Of a stretch of DNA of 46,965 nt, positions 8,700-16,531 are shown piece by piece (within the stretch, counting starts at the first letter, position 1; each line of letters opens with the position of its first letter). The notes under the pieces were generated by a model. That model did not search any database and was not told the origin of the DNA. It saw only the letters and a program-made list of their open reading frames with translations. Both the position numbers and the translations under genes were made by a program. This DNA comes from JAGOUU01 sp964387745 (GTDB lineage Bacteria; Pseudomonadota; Gammaproteobacteria; JAGOUU01): positions 1-46,965 of the forward strand of contig CAYLXL010000014.1 of the NCBI GenBank assembly GCA_964387745.1, written 5' to 3'.

Positions 8700-9560
8700 A
8701 TGTTAGATGTTACCGGTTGTTTACAAAAAATGTACTCAGCACTAGCCAATAATTCGGTAATTTATAATTTGAATATAGATAATCAGTTATACAACATAAA
8801 TGCCTATATTAATAATAATATTATTAATATTGAATATTTAGGTGAAATACTTTGTATTAACTGTAATAAGAAAACAAAAACGTCATTTAATCAGGGGTAT
8901 TGCTTTCAATGTTTTAGAACATTGGCGAGCTGTGATCGCTGCATTATGAGCCCAGAATTATGTCATTATCATTTAGGAACTTGTCGAGAGCCAGAGTGGG
9001 CCGATCAGCATTGTATGCAGGAGCATGTGGTTTATTTAGCCAATTCTTCCGGCTTAAAAGTAGGGCTTACTAGATTAAGCCAATTACCAACAAGATGGAT
9101 TGATCAAGGTGCAACCCAGGCAGTTATCATCGCTAGACTTGAAAACCGTTATCAAGCAGGTTTATTAGAAGTAATGTGTAAACAGTATATAAAAGATCGG
9201 ACTGATTGGCGGGCAATGTTAAAAAATAAGCCAGAGGGCATAGATTTACATAAAGCTCGAGATGATTTGTACGAAAAAATAGCGCCAGAATTCATAAAGT
9301 TTAAAGAACAGCATTCTATAGGTAATAGAGAAAATAAACTAACCTGGTGTGTCGGTGAGCAGGGTGAGCCCGTGCAGGAAATAGAGTATCCAGTGCAAAC
9401 TTACCCGGATAAAGTTACAAGTATAAGTTTGGAGAAAATTGCTAAAGTCACAGGTAAGCTGCAAGGAATAAAAGGGCAATATTTGATTTTAGACACAGGA
9501 GTTATCAATCTCAGGAAGTATACTGGTTATAAAGTACGGGTTTCTGTAACAGCTGCATAA
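8700..9560 (+). CDS. DUF2797 family protein
   Basis: The 286-residue protein matches the DUF2797 family as I know it. It has a Cys-rich N-terminal part (CINCNKKTKTSFNQGYC then CF at about 57-78; CDRC about 82-85) and the conserved blocks CHYHLGTCREPEW and HVVYLANSSGLKVGLTR. These are followed by LPTRWIDQGATQA (about 135-147), which resembles GIY-YIG-type folds. The Cys pairs suggest zinc binding. No reaction is established that I can name. It is divergent from glyQ and precedes the symporter by 28 bases, so the two plus-strand genes may be co-transcribed. Confidence 0.88.
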   Translation: MLDVTGCLQKMYSALANNSVIYNLNIDNQLYNINAYINNNIINIEYLGEILCINCNKKTKTSFNQGYCFQCFRTLASCDRCIMSPELCHYHLGTCREPEWADQHCMQEHVVYLANSSGLKVGLTRLSQLPTRWIDQGATQAVIIARLENRYQAGLLEVMCKQYIKDRTDWRAMLKNKPEGIDLHKARDDLYEKIAPEFIKFKEQHSIGNRENKLTWCVGEQGEPVQEIEYPVQTYPDKVTSISLEKIAKVTGKLQGIKGQYLILDTGVINLRKYTGYKVRVSVTAA

Positions 9561-9588
9561 TTTAAGTAATTAAATAAATAAGGCATTT

Positions 9589-10884
9589 ATGAATAAAAAT
9601 AAAAATCTTCATTGGTATATCTTAGTTTCGTTATTATTGGCGTTTTGTGCTGGGATCTATACGAAAACAGAAATGACTTTTTTAGGCTTTAAGTTTTATG
9701 ATTTTTATTGTTTTATCGGGACTATGTTTTTAAATGGCTTAAAAATGCTTAGTATCCCACTGATTGTTTCGTCAGTTATATCCGGTATCTCTAGTATGGG
9801 CACCGATCAGTTTATAGGTAAGATGGGTAAACGCGCACTTACTTATTATATAACCACGACAGCTTTAGCCGTTTTAGTAGGGATTATTTTCATTAATATT
9901 GTGAAACCAGGTTATGGCATTAATATTGATCAATTGCATAATCAAGCTTTAACTGAAGCAAGCGCTAAAGTGCATGCAAATTTTGATGCATCATCTGCCT
10001 CGAATCAAAAGCAATTAGCAAATGTCTTTTATCAATTATTACCTAATAATATTTTTCAGGCTGCAGCGAATGGCCAATTGTTAGGCGTAATAGTCTTTAG
10101 TTTATTATTTGGTTATTTTATTTTGCATTCTAAAGAAAAAAGTCGGGTTATTTTGACGGATTTCTGGAAAGCAGCTTTTGAGACATTAATGTTATGTACT
10201 ATGTGGTTTTTAAAATTTACGCCTATTGGTGTGTTTGGATTGGTAGCAAAGTCCGTTGCTGAAACAGGGTTTGAAGCTTTTATCCCACTCATGGAATTTT
10301 TCTTCACAGTGATAGCAGCTTTAGGGTTTCATAGTATTATTGTATTATCTTTAATTTTATATTTTATTGGGGGTGTAAATCCTTGGTCAAACTTCAAGGC
10401 GTTGTCACCTGCTTTGTTAACTGCTTTTTCTACGAGTTCGTCTTCAGCGAGCTTGCCGGTTACTCTCGAGTGCGTGGAAAAAAACGCAGGCGTTTCTAAC
10501 AAAGTTTCAAGTTTCGTTGTGCCATTAGGTGCAACTTTAAATCTAAACGGGACAGCTTTATACGAAGGCATGGCAGCAATATTTATTGCACAGGCTTATG
10601 GACTGCATATAGGTATTGATAAACAGGCTATTATATTATTTTTAGCATTGTTGACCTCTATAGGCGTTGCTGGGATACCATCGGCAAGTTTAGTATCGAT
10701 AACAATTATTCTTACGACTATTGGTTTGCCTGTAGAAAGTATAGGTTTATTAATGATTACGGATAGAGTCTTGGATATGTTCCGTACAGCCGTCAATGTC
10801 TATGGCGATGGATCAGGTGCTGTTCTTATTGCTAAGAGTGTTGGTGAGAAGAATGTACTTTCTGTAAAGCCAATACCTATATAA
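9589..10884 (+). CDS. Dicarboxylate/amino acid:cation symporter (DAACS/GltP family)
   Basis: An inner-membrane transporter of the glutamate/aspartate/C4-dicarboxylate symporter family, 431 residues. The re-entrant loop serine cluster (STSSSSASLPVTLECVEKN, about 281-299) and the TM8 substrate motif (DRVLDMFRTAVNVYGDG) are intact, including the Asp and Arg that bind substrate. The TM7 motif, usually NMDGT, reads NLNGT (318-322), which replaces an Asp that helps bind Na+ in the archaeal homologue GltPh. The substrate cannot be told from sequence. The altered motif may mean a different coupling ion. Confidence 0.92.
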   Translation: MNKNKNLHWYILVSLLLAFCAGIYTKTEMTFLGFKFYDFYCFIGTMFLNGLKMLSIPLIVSSVISGISSMGTDQFIGKMGKRALTYYITTTALAVLVGIIFINIVKPGYGINIDQLHNQALTEASAKVHANFDASSASNQKQLANVFYQLLPNNIFQAAANGQLLGVIVFSLLFGYFILHSKEKSRVILTDFWKAAFETLMLCTMWFLKFTPIGVFGLVAKSVAETGFEAFIPLMEFFFTVIAALGFHSIIVLSLILYFIGGVNPWSNFKALSPALLTAFSTSSSSASLPVTLECVEKNAGVSNKVSSFVVPLGATLNLNGTALYEGMAAIFIAQAYGLHIGIDKQAIILFLALLTSIGVAGIPSASLVSITIILTTIGLPVESIGLLMITDRVLDMFRTAVNVYGDGSGAVLIAKSVGEKNVLSVKPIPI

Positions 10885-10954
10885 TAAATTCAATAGTAAT
10901 TAATAGCTTAATATAATATGATCAGAAAAATTCTTAAGTTATTGAAATTATTTT

Positions 10955-12118
10955 ATGCAGCCAACAATACCCTTTATCGATTTAGCCACACAACAGAAAA
11001 CTATTAAATCTGAGATTGATGCAGCCATCGCAAGAGTTTTAAATCATGGTGGGTATATACTTGGGCCAGAAGTATCAGAGCTTGAAGTAAAACTACAAGA
11101 GTTTTGTGGTGTGAAATACGCTATAACCTGTGCTAGTGGTACTGATGCATTATGTTTAATTTTGCGTGCTAAAAACATTGGCCCCGGCGATGTAGTGTTT
11201 GTACCAAGTTTTACGTTTGCAGCAACAGCAGAAGCAGTCGTTTTAGTTGGCGCTACGCCTTATTTTGTGGATGTTTTACCAGATACTTTCAATCTTGATC
11301 CAGTAAGCTTGTTACAAGCTATCAAACATGTAAAACAATTAGGTCTAAAAGCTCGTTGTGTAATTCCGGTTGATTTATTTGGTTTACCCGCAGATTATGA
11401 TGCTATTAGTAAAATTACTGAAGAGCATGATTTATGGATCCTAGCTGATAGCGCGCAAAGTTTTGGCGCTAGCTATCGAGATCAAAAAGTAGGCACATTT
11501 GGATTAGCCACAGCTACTAGTTTTTTTCCCGCTAAACCATTAGGTTGCTATGGTGATGGTGGTTGTATTTTTACTAACGACACTGAACTTGCTCAAATTA
11601 TTAAAAGCTTACGTGTCCATGGGCAAGGGATGGATAAATACGATAATGTAAGAATTGGTTTAAATAGTCGCTTAGACACTATTCAGGCAGCCATTTTATT
11701 AGAAAAACTGAAAATATTCCCAGCTGAATTGAAACACAGACAATTAGTTGCGGATACTTACACCCAGTTACTTAAAGATCTTGTTCAAACTCAATATATT
11801 AATATTCAAGCATATTCAGCATGGGCGCAATATACCATCGTCTTACCAGCGGGGGTAAACCGTAAAGAATTTATGGAGCATCTGAGTCATGTTGGTATTC
11901 CTAGCATGATTTATTATCCTAGACCTATGCACTTACAAGTTGCTTATAAGAAATATTTACAGCCAGAAAAGGGCTTAAGTATAACTGAAAAACTTATGAA
12001 TCAAGTTCTAAGCCTACCAATGCATGGGTATTTGCCGTTGGATGTGGTAAAAAACATTTCTGCCGTGGTTCAAGAGACCGTTGTAAAATTACGACAACAT
12101 CATTTTTCTTATTCTTAA
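10955..12118 (+). CDS. DegT/DnrJ/EryC1 sugar aminotransferase, WbpE-like
   Basis: A PLP-dependent nucleotide-sugar aminotransferase of 387 residues. It matches Pseudomonas WbpE closely in key blocks: the N-terminus FIDLATQQ, GGYILGPEVSELE, the PLP-lysine block SFFPAKPLGCYGDGG, and RIGLNSRLDTIQAAILLEKL. WbpE aminates the C3-keto group of a UDP-HexNAc uronate. The enzymes that make that substrate (WbpA, WbpB) and the acetyltransferase WbpD are not in this window, so the actual substrate is open. Its last 125 bases overlap the 3' end of the convergent GT-C gene. Confidence 0.88.
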   Translation: MQPTIPFIDLATQQKTIKSEIDAAIARVLNHGGYILGPEVSELEVKLQEFCGVKYAITCASGTDALCLILRAKNIGPGDVVFVPSFTFAATAEAVVLVGATPYFVDVLPDTFNLDPVSLLQAIKHVKQLGLKARCVIPVDLFGLPADYDAISKITEEHDLWILADSAQSFGASYRDQKVGTFGLATATSFFPAKPLGCYGDGGCIFTNDTELAQIIKSLRVHGQGMDKYDNVRIGLNSRLDTIQAAILLEKLKIFPAELKHRQLVADTYTQLLKDLVQTQYINIQAYSAWAQYTIVLPAGVNRKEFMEHLSHVGIPSMIYYPRPMHLQVAYKKYLQPEKGLSITEKLMNQVLSLPMHGYLPLDVVKNISAVVQETVVKLRQHHFSYS

Positions 12119-13634
12119 AAGTATTCAACACAGAATAGAATTTATTATTTTTTAATGCTGTGAGTTTACTGATTTGATCTGCTTCATTATGTTTGACATT
12201 GATTAAGAAGTACTTATATTCAAAACAAGTAGCATTTAAGTCATCTAAATCATTTATGTTAAATTTTTTAGTGTTTTTTAGGTTTAAGTTTGCATAATAT
12301 CCGATTTGTGGATTATTAGTTAAGGTCAGATCACTGGGTAGGTTTTGTGCCTTAAACCACAAGCCAGAATCTTTAAGATAAACTTTCGGATTGCTTATTT
12401 TTATCCCTGCAAGCCCTATCATAGTGAAAATGCAAATGATTATAGAATTAAAGATATATTTGTTGGCAATAAAAGTGTTTTTACTAAGTTTGTTCCAAAT
12501 ATATTCCAGGCTAAATGGCGTTAATACTAATAATAAAAGAGCACTAAATAAATAATAACGACCCGTAATAATAAAAGTAGAATATAAAAAACCTGTAGGG
12601 ATGATAAGCGTGATTAGCGCTATATAACTAATTAATTTTAAATTATTGACTGCTTGAATATTTAGATTATTTGGTAAAATTTTATGTTTATAGAGATAGA
12701 TAAATACAATAATAAGCCCAAGATTAAAAAAACTTAGAACAATACAGAATTTTGTTATAAAAATAGGGATTAGGCCAAAAATAAAAAAAGCAAAATTGGC
12801 AAAAGAGTTATTCTGCGTGACAGGGAAGATTTGCGTATTCAAGACAGCAATTTTATTTTTATATGTAGTATGTATTTCAGCAAGTAAGTCGAAGTGCAAG
12901 TTTTCGTGTAGAATGTGTAGATTCAAAGGCTTAAAAATAAGACTATAAATAATTAAGCTGATGGAACAGAGTGCTATAAGATAGCAAAAGGGTTTAAATA
13001 AGGCAGTTAGTTTTTGTTTTTTAACACTTCTTGGGTAGTCTAAAAAAAGTATGCAAAAAGGAATGAGCAAAAATAAAATAACAGCTTCTTGTCTGAATAG
13101 GAAACTAATAAAAAAATACCCACAATACAGACTAATATGAGCATAATTTTTGATCAGGTTAACTGGTGTATGCTCTAGATTATAAAAGTATATAAGTTGC
13201 GTGACTGCAAATAGATTAAAGGCCCAGAAACCAAAATCTCTAATTATATAATGCCTGTACTCATTAAATTGTGGAAAAATAATGAGTGCTAGTAAAGCTA
13301 GCCACAGTTGGGTTTTAGTTGGATTTAAAGTTTTAAATAAATTGATAAAGCCAAAAACAATAGCAATTTGTAGTAATGCATTGACAATGTAAGCGCTCGT
13401 AAGGACAGGTGTAGCAAAAATAGTAGAAGTTACTGCAATAAGAAGTGGATACAATGGCCAGTGGTAATATTGCATGGCTTCATGTGGTGTAGAGTTTAGA
13501 TAAGCTTGCGCTGAAGCTATATAGTACAAACCATCATTGTTGGGCAGGGCATTGTACATTGTGACTATTGAGCATAAAATACTCAGAAATGCGCCAACAA
13601 CATATATAGATAAATTAGAGTTTTTTATTTGCAT
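11994..13634 (-). CDS. Multi-pass membrane protein, probable GT-C glycosyltransferase
   Basis: The 546 residues contain about ten to twelve hydrophobic segments. The first extracytoplasmic loop begins with PNNDGLYYI, resembling the acidic loop-1 motif of GT-C (ArnT/PMT-like) enzymes, which use polyprenyl-phosphate sugars. A soluble C-terminal part of roughly 120 residues follows. It is transcribed away from neuB, with 68 bases between the two starts. Its C-terminus is encoded antisense to the end of the WbpE-like gene. It may add a side sugar to the polymer or to lipid A. The GT-C call is from topology and the one loop motif. Confidence 0.65.
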   Translation of the reverse strand: MQIKNSNLSIYVVGAFLSILCSIVTMYNALPNNDGLYYIASAQAYLNSTPHEAMQYYHWPLYPLLIAVTSTIFATPVLTSAYIVNALLQIAIVFGFINLFKTLNPTKTQLWLALLALIIFPQFNEYRHYIIRDFGFWAFNLFAVTQLIYFYNLEHTPVNLIKNYAHISLYCGYFFISFLFRQEAVILFLLIPFCILFLDYPRSVKKQKLTALFKPFCYLIALCSISLIIYSLIFKPLNLHILHENLHFDLLAEIHTTYKNKIAVLNTQIFPVTQNNSFANFAFFIFGLIPIFITKFCIVLSFFNLGLIIVFIYLYKHKILPNNLNIQAVNNLKLISYIALITLIIPTGFLYSTFIITGRYYLFSALLLLVLTPFSLEYIWNKLSKNTFIANKYIFNSIIICIFTMIGLAGIKISNPKVYLKDSGLWFKAQNLPSDLTLTNNPQIGYYANLNLKNTKKFNINDLDDLNATCFEYKYFLINVKHNEADQISKLTALKNNKFYSVLNTFKNKKNDVVVILQRSLEPRQKCFLPHPTANTHALVGLELDS

Positions 13635-13702
13635 TTACGTTGGAGATCTTTGTTTGCTTTTGATCGTAATTATAACTGAAGAAATAACTGAGAGTAACCA
13701 CA

Positions 13703-14734
13703 ATGAGTGTGTTTATTATAGCTGAAGCTGGTGTCAATCATAACAACAACTTGTCTTTAGCTAAGCAGCTTGTAGAGCAAGCCAAAGAAGCAGGAGCTGA
13801 TGCAGTAAAATTTCAAACATATAAAACAAACGATCTTGTAACTCTTAACGCCCCAAAAGCAAATTATCAAAAATCCCAGAATAGCCAAGAGCCTGATAAT
13901 TCTCAATATCAAATGCTTAAAGATTTAGAATTATCATTTCAGATGCATCATGAAATAGTAGAACATTGTAAGAAGTGTTCTATTGAGTTTATGTCGACTG
14001 CTTTTGATATTGAGTCATTGCAGTTTTTGATTCAACTAGGAATAAAAAGAATCAAGATACCTTCCGGTGAAATCACAAATTTTCCGTTGCTCCAGAGTAT
14101 AGTAAGATGTGGCTTACCTATAATATTATCAACAGGAATGAGTGATCTGATTGAAATCTCAGAAGCATTAGAAGTTATGTTAGAAGTTAACCCACAGAGC
14201 AATATCTCTATCCTGCATTGTACATCTAGTTATCCTGCACCTTACAACGAGGTGAATCTAAATGCTTTATTGACATTAAAAAACTATTTTAAATTACCAG
14301 TAGGTTATTCAGATCATACTATAGATAACTTAGTCTCCCCTGTGGCTGTGGGGATGGGGGCGAGTATTATTGAAAAGCATTTTACCATTGATAAAAGTTT
14401 GCCGGGACCGGATCATAAAATGTCATTGAGCCCATTAGAATTAAAGCAGCTTGTGCAAGCAATTAGAAACGTAGAGCAAGCTTTGGGAGATGGTATAAAG
14501 AAACCAACTACAAGTGAACTTGAGGTGCGTGATGTGGCTCGTAGAAGTCTAGTTGTTAATACTGATTTGAATCCTGGTGATATATTACGTAATGAACATG
14601 TTTCTATTTTAAGACCTGGGACGGGACTTGCACCGAAATATATCAATAAATTTATTGGTAAGAAGCTTAGAACCCAGCTCAAAGTAGGTGAATTATTAGC
14701 TTTTGAACATATTGAAATAAATGAGTGTAGTTAA
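13703..14734 (+). CDS. neuB: Nonulosonic acid synthase, NeuB/LegI type
   Basis: Condenses phosphoenolpyruvate with a 6-deoxy or N-acetyl mannosamine-type sugar to give a sialic-acid-like nonulosonate. The 343 residues show the NeuB barrel from FIIAEAGVNHN (4-14), through DAVKFQTYKT, KIPSGEITN, LSTGMSD and PVGYSDHT. A C-terminal SAF/antifreeze-like domain begins near RRSLVV (about 276). The bacillosamine-type genes downstream and the lack of a GlcNAc-only route suggest the product is 5,7-diamino legionaminic acid rather than Neu5Ac. The stop overlaps the neuC start (TAATG). It is the first gene of a four-gene operon. Confidence 0.93.
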   Translation: MSVFIIAEAGVNHNNNLSLAKQLVEQAKEAGADAVKFQTYKTNDLVTLNAPKANYQKSQNSQEPDNSQYQMLKDLELSFQMHHEIVEHCKKCSIEFMSTAFDIESLQFLIQLGIKRIKIPSGEITNFPLLQSIVRCGLPIILSTGMSDLIEISEALEVMLEVNPQSNISILHCTSSYPAPYNEVNLNALLTLKNYFKLPVGYSDHTIDNLVSPVAVGMGASIIEKHFTIDKSLPGPDHKMSLSPLELKQLVQAIRNVEQALGDGIKKPTTSELEVRDVARRSLVVNTDLNPGDILRNEHVSILRPGTGLAPKYINKFIGKKLRTQLKVGELLAFEHIEINECS

Positions 14735-15879
14735 TGCGTAAAGTTTTTTATATCACCGGTACTCGAGCTGATTTTGGTCTGATGAAAGATACATTAAAAA
14801 AGCTTGATCATGATCCAGAAATTGAACTGCAGTTATGTATTACCGCCATGCATTTAGATGAAGAGTTTGGATATACTGCGCAAGAAATCCATCAAGAAAA
14901 CTTTAAGGTTTGTGCAGAGATTCCAGTAAAGTTAGATAATAAAGATTCGACATCAATGGTTACGGCTATAGGTTATGAAATCATTGCCATGACGGAAGTT
15001 TTTCAGCAACATAAACCAGATATAGTTTTATTGTTAGGTGATCGCGGAGAAACCTTAGCTGCAGCAATAGCAGCAGCACATTTGAATATCCATTTGGTTC
15101 ACATTCATGGGGGTGAGCGTTCAGGTACAATAGATGAATCGGTTAGACACAGTATTTCTAAATTTGCTCATTACCATTGTACGGCAACAGCGCAAAGCAA
15201 AGAGCGTTTGGTTAAGATGGGAGAGAAAGCTGAACATATTATTGTAACTGGAGCGCCAGGTTTAGATGGATTGGACAGCATGAATTACATTCCTAAATCA
15301 TTTTTATTTAATGATTTAGGATTAGATGTTACAAAATTTACAGGATTAGTTTTATTTCATCCAGTTATCCAAGAAGCTGACAGCCTTGGACAGCAGTATG
15401 AAAATATTTTAAAACCATTAATAGACTTAGAAAATTGGCAGTTCGTAGTGCTTACGCCGAATGCTGATAGTGGTGGTGGCGCTATTCAGGAAGTCATTAA
15501 TAAATATAGCAAGGCGTCGAATCTTAAAATACATAAGCATCTGCTACGAGAGCAGTACCTATCACTCATGAAAGTAATAGATGTTATGATTGGTAATTCT
15601 AGTGGGGCTATTATAGAAGCGGCAAGTTTTAATTTGCCAGTGATTAATATAGGCAGTCGTCAAAACTTGCGTGAACAAAGTGCTAACGTAATTAATGTTG
15701 ATAATGTTAATCAATCAGGTTTTGGTATTGTCGAACTTATTCAAGAAGCTCTGTGCAGATTTAAAAACCAACAATTTAGCAATATTTATGGTGACGGAAC
15801 AGCGTCAGCAAAAATACTTAATTTTATTAAAACTATATCATTAGATAAAAATATTTTAAAAAAAGTAAATGAATACTAG
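14734..15879 (+). CDS. neuC: Hydrolysing UDP-sugar 2-epimerase, NeuC/LegG type
   Basis: Releases UDP and inverts C2 of a UDP-N-acetyl sugar, giving the mannose-configured substrate for NeuB. The 381 residues begin ITGTRADFGLM. They carry LLLGDRGETLAAAIAA (about 99-114) and HIHGGERSGTIDESVRH, the core of the family, plus GNSSGAIIEA in the C-terminal Rossmann half. In Legionella the homologue acts on UDP-2,4-diacetamido-trideoxyglucose. The presence here of an aminotransferase and a NeuD/PglD-like acetyltransferase in the same operon supports that substrate. It overlaps neuB by one base and neuD by 11. Confidence 0.92.
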   Translation: MRKVFYITGTRADFGLMKDTLKKLDHDPEIELQLCITAMHLDEEFGYTAQEIHQENFKVCAEIPVKLDNKDSTSMVTAIGYEIIAMTEVFQQHKPDIVLLLGDRGETLAAAIAAAHLNIHLVHIHGGERSGTIDESVRHSISKFAHYHCTATAQSKERLVKMGEKAEHIIVTGAPGLDGLDSMNYIPKSFLFNDLGLDVTKFTGLVLFHPVIQEADSLGQQYENILKPLIDLENWQFVVLTPNADSGGGAIQEVINKYSKASNLKIHKHLLREQYLSLMKVIDVMIGNSSGAIIEAASFNLPVINIGSRQNLREQSANVINVDNVNQSGFGIVELIQEALCRFKNQQFSNIYGDGTASAKILNFIKTISLDKNILKKVNEY

Positions 15880-16531
15880 AAATACTGAAAATATATTGAT
15901 AGTTGGTGCAGGCGGTCATGCCAAAGTTGTCGTTGATGCGCTTTATAGTGAATATCCTAAATTGGAAAATTTGTTTATCACTGATGATAATACTTCGCGT
16001 CAGGGAACTGAGTTTATGGGGCTAAAAATAACAACTCCGATTTCTGGGTCTCTGAGTTTAATGTGTTTATTAAATGCTAATACAAGCTATCATATAGCCA
16101 TCGGAGATAATCATACTAGGCAAGATATTTTTGCTAAATACTTTAAGGGTATCGATGGATTAAGTTTACTTAGCGTTATTCATCCGGCTGCAACAATAAG
16201 TAAATTTGCAGTTATTAATGCTGGTTGTTTTATAGCCGCACAGGCAATTATTGGGCCAAAAGCAACTATAGGATTTAATACAATAGTAAATCATGGTGCG
16301 GTTATCGATCATGATGTGACTATCGGTGATCATTGTCACATTGCCCCGAATGCTACATTAGGAGGGAATGTAACAATAGGAAATAATTGTTTAGTAGGAG
16401 CTTCTGCAACAGTTTTGCCGGGCAGAATAATAGGTGAAAATACAATTATTGGCGCAGGGGCCGTTGTTACCAAAGACATACCTAAGAATACAATCGTTAA
16501 GGGCATTCCAGCTCGCGCAGAGGTTTTATGA
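15869..16531 (+). CDS. neuD: Sugar O/N-acyltransferase, NeuD/PglD family
   Basis: The 220 residues have an N-terminal Rossmann-like UDP-sugar-binding part (ILIVGAGGHAKVVVDAL) and a C-terminal left-handed beta-helix of hexapeptide repeats (ATIGFNTIVNHGAVIDHDVTI and on). The likely catalytic His lies in the VNHGAVIDHD stretch. PglD acetylates the C4 amine of UDP-4-amino-sugars, while NeuD O-acetylates sialic acid. Placement between neuC and the PglE-like aminotransferase supports the PglD role. It overlaps neuC by 11 bases and the next gene by 4. Confidence 0.9.
   Translation: MNTRNTENILIVGAGGHAKVVVDALYSEYPKLENLFITDDNTSRQGTEFMGLKITTPISGSLSLMCLLNANTSYHIAIGDNHTRQDIFAKYFKGIDGLSLLSVIHPAATISKFAVINAGCFIAAQAIIGPKATIGFNTIVNHGAVIDHDVTIGDHCHIAPNATLGGNVTIGNNCLVGASATVLPGRIIGENTIIGAGAVVTKDIPKNTIVKGIPARAEVL

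Noticed and set aside
10113..10796. Minus-strand open frames opposite the symporter gene
   Set aside because: They lie antisense to a well-supported transporter and have no recognisable product.
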